Source: Bacteroidota bacterium
Lineage (GTDB): Bacteria > Bacteroidota > Bacteroidia > Cytophagales > Cytophagaceae
Assembly: GCA_023391415.1 (NCBI GenBank)
Contig: JAEWAY010000028.1
Span: 1 to 59,440, forward strand
Direction of reading: 5' to 3'
Length of the DNA: 59,440 bases
Under the pieces are notes generated by a model. It saw nothing but the letters and a program-made list of their open reading frames with translations, made no database searches and was not told the DNA's origin. Positions 15,587 to 24,504 of this stretch are shown one piece after another; positions within the stretch are counted from its first letter, which is position 1, and the number at the start of each line of letters is the position of its first letter. The translations under genes and the position numbers were made by a program.

Positions 15587-18004
15587 ATGGCGATACAGGA
15601 CAATAAAGAAATCATTTATCTTCCGCTGGAAGGCGTGGATAGTGAGCACTGCGCGTTGATTGTAGATAAAGGACTGGCGCGGGTAAAAGGCGTCGAGACC
15701 CACAAAGTAGAGCTGAACAACCGCAGGGCGGCCCTTACGGTAGAGGACAACCAGGCGGTGGAGGAAGCTGTAAAAACAGTAAAAGAGCTTGGCTACAGCG
15801 TTACAACCGTCAAGAATACGTTCCCGGCATTGGGCATGACCTGCGCGTCCTGCGCGGGGAGCGTCGAAAGCGTCGTCAGACACGAGCCGGGCGTAGTCAA
15901 CGCCTCCGTCAACTTCGCGACCGGCAATCTGGCGGTGGAATACCTGCCCAATATGACCGATGCCGGAAAACTGCGGAAAGCGGTACAGTCTGTAGGGTAC
16001 GACCTGCTGATAGAGGAAGAGACCAGGCAGAGAGAAACCCTGGAAGCTATCCACGCCCAAAAATTCCGGAAACTTAAAACCAAGACCATTTGGGCGATTA
16101 TTCTTTCCCTGCCTGTGGTTGTTATCGGTATGTTCTTTATGAATATGCCTTACGGCGACCAAATTATGTGGTTATTCTCTACTCCCGTAGTGCTCTGGCT
16201 GGGAAAAGACTTTTTTACCAACGCGTGGAAACAGGCCAGGCACCGTTCGGCCAATATGGATACATTGGTCGCGTTGAGTACGGGAATAGCTTATATGTTC
16301 AGCGTGTTCAATATGCTGTTCGCGGATTTCTGGCATCGGAAAGGACTGGAGGCCCATGTATATTTTGAAGCCGCGGCCGTTATTATCGCGTTTATTCTTT
16401 TAGGAAAACTATTGGAAGAAAAAGCCAAAGGCAATACCTCTACCGCCATCAAAAAGCTGATGGGCCTGCAACCCCAAAACGTAATAGTAATTCAGCCGGA
16501 CGGAACAGAAAAGCGAACAGCCATCGAAGAGGTGAACGCGGGCGATGTAATTCTGGTAAAACCCGGTGAAAAGATCGCGGTAGACGGTATGGTAATTTCC
16601 GGCAGCTCGTATGTAGACGAAAGCATGCTGAGCGGTGAACCGGTTCCGGTCTTGAAAGAAGAGGACGAAAAGGTATTTGCCGGAACAATCAACCAAAAAG
16701 GAAGCTTCCGGTTCAAAGCCGTGAAAGTAGGTAAGGAGACCATGCTCGCGCGGATTATCAAAATGGTGCAGGACGCCCAGGGCAGCAAGGCTCCGGTCCA
16801 AAAGCTGGTTGATAAGGTCGCCGGTATATTCGTACCCGTCGTGATCGGTATCGCTCTGCTCACTTTTGTGTTGTGGCTGGTCCTGGGTGGAGATCACGGG
16901 TTGGTATATGGCCTTCTGGCCGCTGTTACGGTACTGGTTATCGCCTGTCCCTGCGCGCTGGGTCTGGCCACGCCCACGGCGATTATGGTGGGAGTGGGCA
17001 AAGGCGCCGAAGATGGAATTCTGATCAAAGACGCGGAAAGCCTTGAATTGGCTAAAAAAATAACCGCCATAATTTTGGACAAAACCGGTACCATTACCGA
17101 GGGGCGACCCGAGGTTACGGGCGACCGCTGGCTGAAGGATGACGAGACGCTGAAACGGATTTTGTTCAGTATAGAAAAACAATCGGAGCATCCTTTGGCG
17201 GACGCCGTGGTAAAACACCTGGAAGGCGAGCGAAGTATCGCCCTAAGCTCGTTTGACAGTATTACGGGCAAAGGAGCGAAGGGTGTTTATAACGACGAAA
17301 CCTATTTTGTAGGCAATAAAAAACTGTTGGTGGAAAACAACGTCACTATCGCGGATGAATTATCGCGACAAGCCGGAGAATGGGGCGAACTGGCCCAAAC
17401 CGTGATATGGTTCGCGGATAGTAAAGAGGCCTTGGCCGTACTGACCATCTCCGACAAGATAAAGGAAACTTCCGTCGACGCTATCAGACAAATGCGGGAT
17501 ATGGGCATAGAACTGTATATGCTTACAGGAGACAACGAAGCCACCGCCAAAGCCATCGCGGCGCAGACCGGCATCAAGCGTTACCAGGCGGAAGTATTGC
17601 CGGGAGACAAGGCCGACTTCGTCAAAAAGCTGCGACAGCGGGGCGAAGTCGTAGCGATGGTGGGCGACGGTATCAACGATAGTACGGCTCTGGCGACCGC
17701 CGATGTGAGCATCGCCATGGGCAAAGGCAGCGATATCGCTATGGATGTAGCCAAAATGACCATTATCTCCTCAGACCTCACCAAGATACCACGGGCCATA
17801 CGTTTGTCCAGACAGACGGTAACTACCATCAAACAGAACCTGTTTTGGGCGTTTATCTATAATCTCATCGGTATCCCGATCGCGGCGGGAATCCTGTATT
17901 CGATCAACGGTTTTCTGTTGAACCCGATGATCGCGGGCGCGGCGATGGCTTTGAGCAGTGTGAGCGTGGTCACTAACAGCCTGCGTCTGAAATGGAAAAA
18001 ATAA
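15587..18004 (+). CDS. copA: Copper-translocating P-type ATPase
   Basis: The 805-residue protein is a P1B-type ATPase. Order: a degenerate first metal-binding HMA domain (about 8-75) in which the CxxC motif is reduced to SEHC, a normal HMA domain with GMTCASC (C86, C89), eight membrane helices, TGES-type loop (MLSGEPVPV), the transport motif ACPCALGLATPTA, phosphorylation site ILDKTGTITEG, the HP motif SEHPLADAV, and GDGINDSTALATADV. CPC plus the last helix residues (MAGAAMALSSVSVVTNSLRL) point to Cu+ export from the cytoplasm. It is a single-gene unit closed by a strong terminator at 18053. Confidence 0.95.
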   Translation: MAIQDNKEIIYLPLEGVDSEHCALIVDKGLARVKGVETHKVELNNRRAALTVEDNQAVEEAVKTVKELGYSVTTVKNTFPALGMTCASCAGSVESVVRHEPGVVNASVNFATGNLAVEYLPNMTDAGKLRKAVQSVGYDLLIEEETRQRETLEAIHAQKFRKLKTKTIWAIILSLPVVVIGMFFMNMPYGDQIMWLFSTPVVLWLGKDFFTNAWKQARHRSANMDTLVALSTGIAYMFSVFNMLFADFWHRKGLEAHVYFEAAAVIIAFILLGKLLEEKAKGNTSTAIKKLMGLQPQNVIVIQPDGTEKRTAIEEVNAGDVILVKPGEKIAVDGMVISGSSYVDESMLSGEPVPVLKEEDEKVFAGTINQKGSFRFKAVKVGKETMLARIIKMVQDAQGSKAPVQKLVDKVAGIFVPVVIGIALLTFVLWLVLGGDHGLVYGLLAAVTVLVIACPCALGLATPTAIMVGVGKGAEDGILIKDAESLELAKKITAIILDKTGTITEGRPEVTGDRWLKDDETLKRILFSIEKQSEHPLADAVVKHLEGERSIALSSFDSITGKGAKGVYNDETYFVGNKKLLVENNVTIADELSRQAGEWGELAQTVIWFADSKEALAVLTISDKIKETSVDAIRQMRDMGIELYMLTGDNEATAKAIAAQTGIKRYQAEVLPGDKADFVKKLRQRGEVVAMVGDGINDSTALATADVSIAMGKGSDIAMDVAKMTIISSDLTKIPRAIRLSRQTVTTIKQNLFWAFIYNLIGIPIAAGILYSINGFLLNPMIAGAAMALSSVSVVTNSLRLKWKK

Positions 18005-18052
18005 ATCGGTGATGAGTCGCCCGGACAACAGAAATTCTCATAAATGACTATT

Positions 18053-18090
18053 TGAACCCCAAAAGCTAGACGCTGTTTGGGGTTCATTTT
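18053..18090 (+). terminator. Rho-independent terminator of copA
   Basis: TGAACCCCAAA (18053-18063) is the exact reverse complement of TTTGGGGTTCA (18076-18086) and is followed by TTTTAT. An 11-bp perfect stem with a 12-base loop and a T-tract, 49 bp after the copA stop. Confidence 0.85.
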
Positions 18091-18207
18091 ATAATATTCT
18101 TTATTCGAGTCCGCTTTGTAAATCTCCATAAACAATCCAGCCCCGGCTGGTGAAATCAAAAAAAAGTATTTTGCAGGGGGGCGGGAAAAATGAACTTTAA
18201 CAAATAA

Positions 18208-19236
18208 ATGGACAAAATAAACAAGTATCAAACAGGAGTAATTCTTTTGGCGGTAATAGCAGGGCTTTTAATCGGTTATATTGAAGTTGTGGCCAATTAT
18301 TCCTCAAACCTTATTGTACCCTTGCTCATGGTGATGCTTTATGGCCTTTTTTTAAGCGTCAACATCAATGATCTCAAAAGCTCCTTTTTTAACTCAAAAT
18401 TTCTGATCATAAACATCCTCCTCAATTTTGTTTGGACACCGGCGCTCGCGTACATTTTAGGATATGTTTTCCTGATCGACGAATTGCCCATATGGATTGG
18501 TTTTGTAATGTTGATGGTGACACCTTGTACAGACTGGTATTTGGTTTTTACGGGAGTAGCGAAAGGCAACGTCCCCTTGTCGACTTCCATTCTTCCCGTA
18601 AATCTGATATTACAAGTACTTTTACTACCTGTTTACTTAATGATTTTCTTTGGTAAATCAGGAAGCGTTGAGTTAAGTTCTCTTGTTGAAAGCATTCTAC
18701 TAGTGCTTGTTATTCCATTTTTTTTAGCCCTCATGACCAAAAGGAGCATTGGAAAAAAAGATAAATCAGGAATGAGGCTCCTTCATTTTTTTGAAAAATC
18801 GCAGGTTTTGTTTCTCGCTTTAGCGATCGTCGCGATGTTCGCTTCCGAAGGAAAAAACTTGATTGACAACCCCGATGTGATATACAAGCTACTTATTCCT
18901 GTGCTCTTGTTTTTCGTTATAATCTTCTTTGTGAGCCAGGTAATCAGTAAGCTATTAAAATTCAATCGAGCGGATAAAGTCAGCCTGGTCTTGACAACAA
19001 TGGCAAGAAACTCGCCTGTTTCCTTAGCCATCGCGGTTTCCGCCTTTTCATCAGAGCCCTTGATAGCTTTATCCTTAGTAATAGGTCCGCTAATAGAGCT
19101 TCCTGTTTTAGTGTTGGTTGCTCAAATCTTACTGAAAACGCGTACAAGCGTTGAAAGTCATTTGGAAAATAATGACCCCGGCCCGCTTAACCAATTTACC
19201 GGAGTAAACGAACGTTTTAGCGATGACGAGAACTAG
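18208..19236 (+). CDS. Arsenite/bile-acid family transporter (ACR3-like)
   Basis: The 342-residue protein has ten predicted membrane helices and belongs to the BASS superfamily. The helix with MLMVTPCTDWYLVFTGVAKGNVPLS contains the conserved cysteine that ACR3-type carriers need for arsenite, and GPLIELPVLVLVAQ near the end is also typical. It should act in the inner membrane as an efflux carrier. No arsC, arsR or arsM gene lies next to it, so arsenic as substrate is inferred from the family only. It follows the copper ATPase, suggesting a metal-stress neighbourhood. A GTCAGC/GCTGAC hairpin is seen 5 bp after the stop. Confidence 0.8.
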   Translation: MDKINKYQTGVILLAVIAGLLIGYIEVVANYSSNLIVPLLMVMLYGLFLSVNINDLKSSFFNSKFLIINILLNFVWTPALAYILGYVFLIDELPIWIGFVMLMVTPCTDWYLVFTGVAKGNVPLSTSILPVNLILQVLLLPVYLMIFFGKSGSVELSSLVESILLVLVIPFFLALMTKRSIGKKDKSGMRLLHFFEKSQVLFLALAIVAMFASEGKNLIDNPDVIYKLLIPVLLFFVIIFFVSQVISKLLKFNRADKVSLVLTTMARNSPVSLAIAVSAFSSEPLIALSLVIGPLIELPVLVLVAQILLKTRTSVESHLENNDPGPLNQFTGVNERFSDDEN

Positions 19237-19295
19237 CGTCAGCTTGAATGGTCGCTGACTGTAAAAAAAATGTCTTTGATAAACAATGCTGATTT

Positions 19296-19646
19296 ATGAA
19301 TAAAGCAAAAATAGTTAAAATCCCTTTCGCGAAAATCTATCCCTTGTATATACAAAAAGCGGAGAAGAAAGGACGCGCGAAAGAAGAGGTTGACCGCGTT
19401 ATTTTCTGGCTTACAGGATACGATGAGGAGACATTGCGACAGCAAATTGACAGAAACAGTGATTTGGAAACTTTTTTCGCCGAAGCGCCCCGGATCAATC
19501 CCAACGCTTCAAAAATTACTGGCATAATATGTGGGCATCGGGTGGAAGAGATCGAAGACCAACTCACCCGAAAGATTCGATATCTGGATAAGCTGGTTGA
19601 TGAACTGGCCAAAGGAAAGGCGATGGAGAAGATTTTGAGAAAGTAG
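19296..19646 (+). CDS. DUF2200 family protein
   Basis: The 116-residue protein shows the complete DUF2200 pattern: KIPFAKIYPLYIQKAEKKGR at the start, VDRVIFWLTGYD in the middle, and INPNASKITGIICGHRVEEIEDQLTRKIRYLDKLVDELAKGK at the end. The family is widespread, small and cytoplasmic; its role is unknown. It has its own start region and is followed 33 bp later by a YkgB-family gene on the same strand, so both may be one transcript. Confidence 0.9.
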   Translation: MNKAKIVKIPFAKIYPLYIQKAEKKGRAKEEVDRVIFWLTGYDEETLRQQIDRNSDLETFFAEAPRINPNASKITGIICGHRVEEIEDQLTRKIRYLDKLVDELAKGKAMEKILRK

Positions 19647-19678
19647 AGGTTGGTCGTATTGTAAAAAATCAAAAAGAA

Positions 19679-20302
19679 ATGGAAAAATTGTTCAGGTTGT
19701 TCGCCTCTCTTCAAAACAAGTTTATCAACTTTATGAGAGTAGCCGTTTTTATTGTCATGGTCTGGATTGGAGGTTTGAAGGTATTTCAATATGAAGCGGA
19801 TGGGATTGTTCCCTTTGTTATCAACAGTCCCTTTATGAGTTTCTTTTACAACCACGCGGGTAAGACCGCGGTAAATAACGCGGGCGAGCGGGTGGCCGAA
19901 TACACGCTTTACAAAAATCCTGAAGGTAAAACCGTTCAGAAAAATATTGAATGGCATAAGGAAAACGGGACTTATGTCTTTTCTTATGGTTTAGGCGCGG
20001 TTATAATTTGCATTGGTGTTTTGGTCTTGCTGGGCGTTTGGTTTCCTGTAACTGGTTTTTGGGGAGGAGTTTTGACCTTCGGAATGTCCCTTGTAACACT
20101 TTCGTTTTTAATCACAACTCCCGAAGTCTATGTTCCTGACCTTGGGGGAGATTTTCCTACGCCGCGCTATGGTTTTCCCTATTTATCAGGAGCGGGGCGC
20201 TTAGTGCTGAAAGATATAATCATGATGGCGGGTGGGCTTATCGTCGCCTCTGATTGCGCCCGCCGAGGATTAAAAACCACCGCCAATAAGCGGTATCGTT
20301 GA
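19679..20302 (+). CDS. YkgB family (DUF417) membrane protein
   Basis: The 207-residue protein has four membrane spans (about 15-35, 98-118, 122-145 and 172-192) and matches DUF417/YkgB: VFIVMVWIGGLKVFQYEADGIVPFVINSPFMSF is the signature, and SFLITTPEVYVPD plus LSGAGRLVLKDIIMM are also conserved. E. coli YkgB (RclC) protects against hypochlorous acid. The periplasmic loop between spans 1 and 2 (NHAGKTAVNNAGERVAEYTLYKNPEGK) is longer than in RclC but usual in Bacteroidota. Possible role: defence against reactive chlorine or other electrophiles. Confidence 0.9.
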   Translation: MEKLFRLFASLQNKFINFMRVAVFIVMVWIGGLKVFQYEADGIVPFVINSPFMSFFYNHAGKTAVNNAGERVAEYTLYKNPEGKTVQKNIEWHKENGTYVFSYGLGAVIICIGVLVLLGVWFPVTGFWGGVLTFGMSLVTLSFLITTPEVYVPDLGGDFPTPRYGFPYLSGAGRLVLKDIIMMAGGLIVASDCARRGLKTTANKRYR

Positions 20303-20388
20303 GTCGGAGCCGCTTGCTGAATGAATGATATAAAACAGAGTTTTTAATAAAAGGACGGAACTCTCCATTATCCGGGGTTTATAAACCA

Positions 20389-21369
20389 ATGATCATAGAA
20401 AACCTTAAACCATTTGACGGGCGACATTGTGAAACGACAGCGACAGGAACATTACTGAGACAACTCGGAATGGAGCTTTCCGAACCAATGCTTTTCGGAA
20501 TTGGAGAAGGACTCGGCTTTATTTTCTGGAATATGAAATCAATGGACTTTCCTTTCATTGGCGGACGAATAAAACCGGATCTCCTTTCCCGGAATATCGC
20601 GAAAAATCTGAATCTCGAATTGGAGGTAAATGAAACATCTTCGACGCGAAAAGCCTGGGACGATGTTAAGCGCTTGCTTGATAACGGACGGATCGTCGGG
20701 TTAAAATTGGATTGTTATCACTTGGAATACTTTTCAAACCCCGTTCATTTCGCGGGACACTATGTCGCGATATATGGTTACGACGATGACGACGCGTTTC
20801 TCGTGGACACAAGACAGCAAGGCGGATTGGTAAAAACAAGTTTGAAAAGCCTGGCACTGGCAAGAGCCGAAAAAGGTCCGATGGCTTCCAAAAATCTTTA
20901 TTATACTTTGAGGGAGACAAACCGGGAATATGACGCGCGGTCAGCCATTGCCAACGCTATCCGTAACAATGCCCGGGAATATTTAAATCCGCCAATTAAT
21001 AACATAGGCTACAAAGGAATAATAAAGACGAGCGCTGAAATAATTAAATGGTTCAAGGCGAGTAAGGATATTGAAGGTGATTTTGGCGCGACGGCCGAGT
21101 TGATGGAAAAAGCGGGAACGGGTGGAGCGTTGTTTAGAAATCTGTACCGGGATTTTTTGAAAGAGAGCTATGAACTTTTAAGGCTTGATACGCTAAAACA
21201 GGGATACCTGGACTTTATGGAGATAGCGTGCTTGTGGACAAATGTTTCAAACCTGTTTGTAAAAGTCAGCGAGAGTCAGGACATACGATATATCGAACAG
21301 GCTTCAGAGCTTTTGAAACAGCTCGCGGCGAAAGAAAAAAGCGCTATGGAGAAGTTGCTCGAAATATGA
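20389..21369 (+). CDS. BtrH N-terminal domain / DUF4872 protein
   Basis: The 326-residue protein has an N-terminal BtrH-like papain-fold domain (about 10-150) with a candidate catalytic triad C14 (GRHCETTATG), H124 (FAGHYVAIYGYD) and D140 (FLVDT), followed by a helical DUF4872 domain (about 190-320). BtrH transfers an amino-acyl side chain during butirosin biosynthesis; other members are linked to peptide or lipopeptide tailoring. No biosynthetic cluster surrounds this copy, so its acyl donor and acceptor are unknown. A short frame (21366-21428) overlaps its stop and probably is noise. The following 257 bp show no gene. Confidence 0.82.
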   Translation: MIIENLKPFDGRHCETTATGTLLRQLGMELSEPMLFGIGEGLGFIFWNMKSMDFPFIGGRIKPDLLSRNIAKNLNLELEVNETSSTRKAWDDVKRLLDNGRIVGLKLDCYHLEYFSNPVHFAGHYVAIYGYDDDDAFLVDTRQQGGLVKTSLKSLALARAEKGPMASKNLYYTLRETNREYDARSAIANAIRNNAREYLNPPINNIGYKGIIKTSAEIIKWFKASKDIEGDFGATAELMEKAGTGGALFRNLYRDFLKESYELLRLDTLKQGYLDFMEIACLWTNVSNLFVKVSESQDIRYIEQASELLKQLAAKEKSAMEKLLEI

Positions 21370-21626
21370 CCGATGAACAGCCCCGAGAAGGCGATTGGAA
21401 ATTGGTGAAATTAAAATCATCGGCTTAGGTTCTTCTTTTTTCTAGATTGTGTTATAGCGACGCGCTGAGTCAGTCGCTTATTGGAAGCGTGCTTCAAAGC
21501 CTCTGTTCAGTCGCGTTGTCAACCGGAAAAACAGGAAGAAAGATGTTGAATAATTTGTATGGATGATAAGTAAATGGTAACCCGGATTATTTCGCGGGAG
21601 TAAACGGAGTCATATCTGAAAATTGT

Positions 21627-22160
21627 ATGAATATGATAAGTTGGGCGAGCAATATTATCGTAAAGCATTTATTTTTGATCCTGGCGTTGATCTTCATTTC
21701 AGCTATGGGAAGAGCCATTCAGACCAACGGAGTGGGCGCTATTTCTAGAACCGGATACTGGTTGCTCGAAATTCCTGTGGAAACATCAAGGGTCTCACTT
21801 TTTTTACTTTTCCTTGGCGGGGGAAGTATTTTCAGCGGTTTAAAAATAATAAGCGCTCTATTTCAGATGACTAGGCAAGAGTGGAAAGTTGTCCCAAACA
21901 CCATGACGCGTAGTCTAGCTTCTCATTCTATGGAACTTTTGGCGACTACCATAGCGATGGTCGCGATCGCGTTGGTGATCAACTGCTTTATCAGATACGG
22001 AGCTGAAAGCCCCAAACTACTTTCCGACTCGAGTCAGTTTTCATTATTGAAGTCCTTTAGCGTACAGAGCCTGACGCTATTTCTCAAAAATCTAACGGTT
22101 ATACCTCTTGCTATTATTTTTGAAGTCTGGCTTATCTTTAAGCTGCTCAACAAAGTCTAA
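21627..22160 (+). CDS. Hypothetical membrane protein
   Basis: I do not recognise this 177-residue protein. It has four hydrophobic helices (about 12-28, 52-75, 103-123 and 152-172) joined by short polar loops, with no catalytic motif visible. The first ATG at 21627 is used; a second is two codons on. The next frame, a deleted PEP-synthase remnant, starts 12 bp after the stop. Codon use is like that of its neighbours, so it looks resident rather than newly arrived. Confidence 0.6.
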   Translation: MNMISWASNIIVKHLFLILALIFISAMGRAIQTNGVGAISRTGYWLLEIPVETSRVSLFLLFLGGGSIFSGLKIISALFQMTRQEWKVVPNTMTRSLASHSMELLATTIAMVAIALVINCFIRYGAESPKLLSDSSQFSLLKSFSVQSLTLFLKNLTVIPLAIIFEVWLIFKLLNKV

Positions 22161-22172
22161 TTACCAACTCAT

Positions 22173-22451
22173 ATGAACTCATTCGTATTTCGACTTCAGG
22201 ATCTTGACAAGACAAAGTCTGAGCTTGTCGGCGCTAAAGCCGCGAACCTGGCGGAACTTATAGGCATGAAGGGAATCCGCGTACCGGCTGGAGCCGTGAT
22301 CGCCAGGGAATATGGTTTGCCCGCGGTTGTGGGAGTGGAAAACGCTACCAGACTGATCCGGGACGGTCAGAAAATCCGGGTGAACGGAACGGAGGGTTAT
22401 GTGGAAATACTATTAAGTGGAAAATCCAATCGTTCCTTTGGTAAAGGATAA
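22173..22451 (+). pseudogene. Internally deleted PEP synthase / PEP-pyruvate binding protein
   Basis: The frame of 92 codons joins two distant parts of a phosphoenolpyruvate synthase-type enzyme. Residues 1-42 match the start of the ATP-grasp domain (LVGAKAANLAELIGMKG, IRVPAG). Residues from about 43 match the end of the PEP-utilising swivel domain (VIAREYGLPAVVGVENATRLIRDGQKIRVNGTEGYVEIL). Complete enzymes have about 800 residues between these parts, including the catalytic histidine, which is lost. The join near 22293 sits where both parts read roughly 'GxVI', which fits a deletion by short homology while keeping the frame. The product can have no PEP-synthase activity. Confidence 0.8.
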
Positions 22452-22496
22452 ACCCCGCGACGAACCGTATCCTGCGCCCACCCGGGCGATAGCGCG

Positions 22497-23483
22497 CTAG
22501 GCGATCGATTGAATACTGGATTTGTTGTATTTGTCTCGGTATTCAGCCGGAGTCAATCCTGTTATTTTCTTAAAGATTATCCTGAATGTTTTGGTGTCGG
22601 AATAGCCTACCTCGTCCATGACCTCGCCGATACTTTTTCGGGTATTTTCCAAACCGCGTTTCGCGGCCTCTATTTTTACGCGTTGTATATACTCGAGTAT
22701 AGTGTTGTTCGTGGCTCGTTTAAATCTGCGCTCAAATGTCCGCCTGCTGGCGGCGGCTTTGTCGGCTAACTCGTCCACCGTTATTTTTTTATCCAGATTG
22801 GCCTCAATGTACGCTTGAGCCGTTTTAATCGCTTCGTCGTTATGCTCTTTTTGCCCTTTAAATATGGCGAACGCCGATTGGCTTTGCCTGTCGATATCGA
22901 TCGCGAAGTATTTCGCGGTTAAAATAGCCGTAGGTCGGTTGGTGTATTTCTCTACCAGATACAGCAGCAAGTTCCAGTATGAATTGGCCCCGCCGCTTGT
23001 ATAGACGCGGTTTTGCTCCGTAACGACGCTCCCATCCCGCACGTTTACTTCAGGAAACAGCCGTTTGAACTCGTTGATAAATCCCCAATGCGTAGAGCAG
23101 TTTTTGCCGTCAAGCAAGCCTGTCGAGGCCAGCAAAAACGCTCCCAGGCACAGCGACGCCACTTCGGAGCCATCCTGATAGCGCTGAACAATCCAGGTCC
23201 GTAAAGCGCTGTTCACTTCAATCGCTTTGTTTAGATCGCCGGACAAAGCGGGCACGATCACTAAATCCGTCGTTCGCGTTTCGTGCAACAAGCGATCCGT
23301 TTTGACCATGTAGCGCCCTTCGTTTAATTTTACTTCACGCGTCGCGCCTACCAATACGACGTCGAACAGGGGTTTTTGACCGGATGACTGTAAAAACTGA
23401 TTGACCGCGGTGAAGCAATAGTGTGGATCGGCTATGGCTTGCATGACCGAACACTCTGGAACTAGAATGGAAATGTGGCGCAT
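22497..23483 (-). CDS. GlxA family transcriptional regulator (DJ-1/PfpI + AraC HTH)
   Basis: The 328-residue protein joins a DJ-1/PfpI-like domain (about 1-190) to an AraC-type DNA-binding domain (about 215-320; SIGEVMDEVGYSDTKTFRIIFKKITGLTPAEYR). The nucleophile elbow ASLCLGAFLLASTGLLDGK retains the cysteine (C112), so ligand or oxidant sensing is plausible. GlxA-type regulators often activate genes for small-molecule breakdown. It is divergent from the SRPBCC-DoxX pair at 23594; the 110 bp between them should hold both promoters and its operator. Confidence 0.92.
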   Translation of the reverse strand: MRHISILVPECSVMQAIADPHYCFTAVNQFLQSSGQKPLFDVVLVGATREVKLNEGRYMVKTDRLLHETRTTDLVIVPALSGDLNKAIEVNSALRTWIVQRYQDGSEVASLCLGAFLLASTGLLDGKNCSTHWGFINEFKRLFPEVNVRDGSVVTEQNRVYTSGGANSYWNLLLYLVEKYTNRPTAILTAKYFAIDIDRQSQSAFAIFKGQKEHNDEAIKTAQAYIEANLDKKITVDELADKAAASRRTFERRFKRATNNTILEYIQRVKIEAAKRGLENTRKSIGEVMDEVGYSDTKTFRIIFKKITGLTPAEYRDKYNKSSIQSIA

Positions 23484-23593
23484 TCCGCGAATATAATTCT
23501 AAAGCTGACGTAATTCGCCTCCACTTTGTCGGTTTTTACTACTAAAAATTACAACCCGATCCTTTAATTTTACCGACTGGAATACTTAAATTT

Positions 23594-24013
23594 ATGAAAA
23601 ATACTGTCAAAATCACAATTGAAGCGACTGTAAACGCTTCGACTGAAAAGGTTTGGGAAATATGGACCAATACCGGTCATATTACAAAATGGAATACGGC
23701 GGATCCGGCATGGCACTCGCCTGGAGCTGAGCACGATTTGGTGGTGGGCGGCGCGTTTAACTACCGTATGGAAGCCAAAGACGGGAGCCTGGGCTTTGAT
23801 TTTAGCGGAACGTTTACCGCGATTGATCCGCCCGGCCATTTAGAGTATGTGCTCGGAGACCATCGCGAAGTACGCGTCGACTTCTTAGCCGATGGCGATA
23901 AGACGCGTATCGTACAAACCTTCGACGCTGAAACGGAAAATCCTGTCGAGATGCAAAAAGAAGGCTGGCAGGCTATTTTGAATAATTTTAAGGCCTATAC
24001 TGAAAATAACTAG
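23594..24013 (+). CDS. SRPBCC domain-containing protein (AHSA1-like)
   Basis: The 139-residue protein is a complete START-like SRPBCC/AHSA1 domain: ITIEATVNASTEKVWEIWTNTGHITKWNTADPAWHSP, then GFDFSGTFTAIDPPGHLEYVLGD and the terminal helix MQKEGWQAILNNFKAYTEN. Such domains bind hydrophobic ligands in a deep cavity. It is divergent from the GlxA-type regulator and followed 3 bp later by a DoxX gene, so the two are almost certainly co-transcribed and the regulator is a likely controller. Confidence 0.92.
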   Translation: MKNTVKITIEATVNASTEKVWEIWTNTGHITKWNTADPAWHSPGAEHDLVVGGAFNYRMEAKDGSLGFDFSGTFTAIDPPGHLEYVLGDHREVRVDFLADGDKTRIVQTFDAETENPVEMQKEGWQAILNNFKAYTENN

Positions 24014-24016
24014 AGG

Positions 24017-24382
24017 ATGAAGTCGACAAAAATCATTTACTGGACGCTTACCGCGTTGATTGTTCTTTTTGAGGGAGTCATGCCCGCGCTGACTTCGCAT
24101 ACCGAGGTCGCCGTCGAGGGGATACGGCATTTGGGGTATCCCGATTACTTTCGGGTACTGATCGCTGTTTTTAAAGTGTGCGGATCGATCGCGCTTATTG
24201 TTCCCGCGTTTAAAGGCGTTGTCAAAGAATGGGCCTACGCCGGCTTTACATTTATCTTCATCAGCGCGGCTGTTTCACACACCGTAGTCGATGGATTTGG
24301 CGTACAGACCGTTTTTCCCCTTGTGATATTGGCCATACTGGCCGGTTCATATGTCACGTATCATAAACTTCAAAACTCCTGA
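24017..24382 (+). CDS. DoxX family protein
   Basis: The 121-residue protein has four membrane helices and the DoxX-like layout: WTLTALIVLFEGVMPAL, then HLGYPDYFRVLIAVFKVCGSIALIVPAFKGVVKEWAYAGFTFIFISAAVSH. It starts 3 bp after the SRPBCC stop, with the AGAGG just before the start codon in the overlap serving as a possible ribosome site. SRPBCC plus DoxX pairs are common in Bacteroidota and probably deal with a hydrophobic or oxidising compound; the exact role is unknown. Confidence 0.9.
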   Translation: MKSTKIIYWTLTALIVLFEGVMPALTSHTEVAVEGIRHLGYPDYFRVLIAVFKVCGSIALIVPAFKGVVKEWAYAGFTFIFISAAVSHTVVDGFGVQTVFPLVILAILAGSYVTYHKLQNS

Positions 24383-24504
24383 TCGGGTTATCATGAAATC
24401 GCGTCTCTCTGTTCCAAGGTACTGGTTATTATAGGCGGGTGTGTTTTGGAAAGGATAGCTGATAACGGAGTCGGCGCTAAGCGGGTTAATAAAAAAAAAC
24501 GATA

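Noticed and set aside
21366..21428. 20-codon frame overlapping the BtrH-like stop (ATGA overlap)
   Set aside because: Too short to judge; no ribosome site and no recognisable product. It could be the stub of a lost gene, but nothing supports this.
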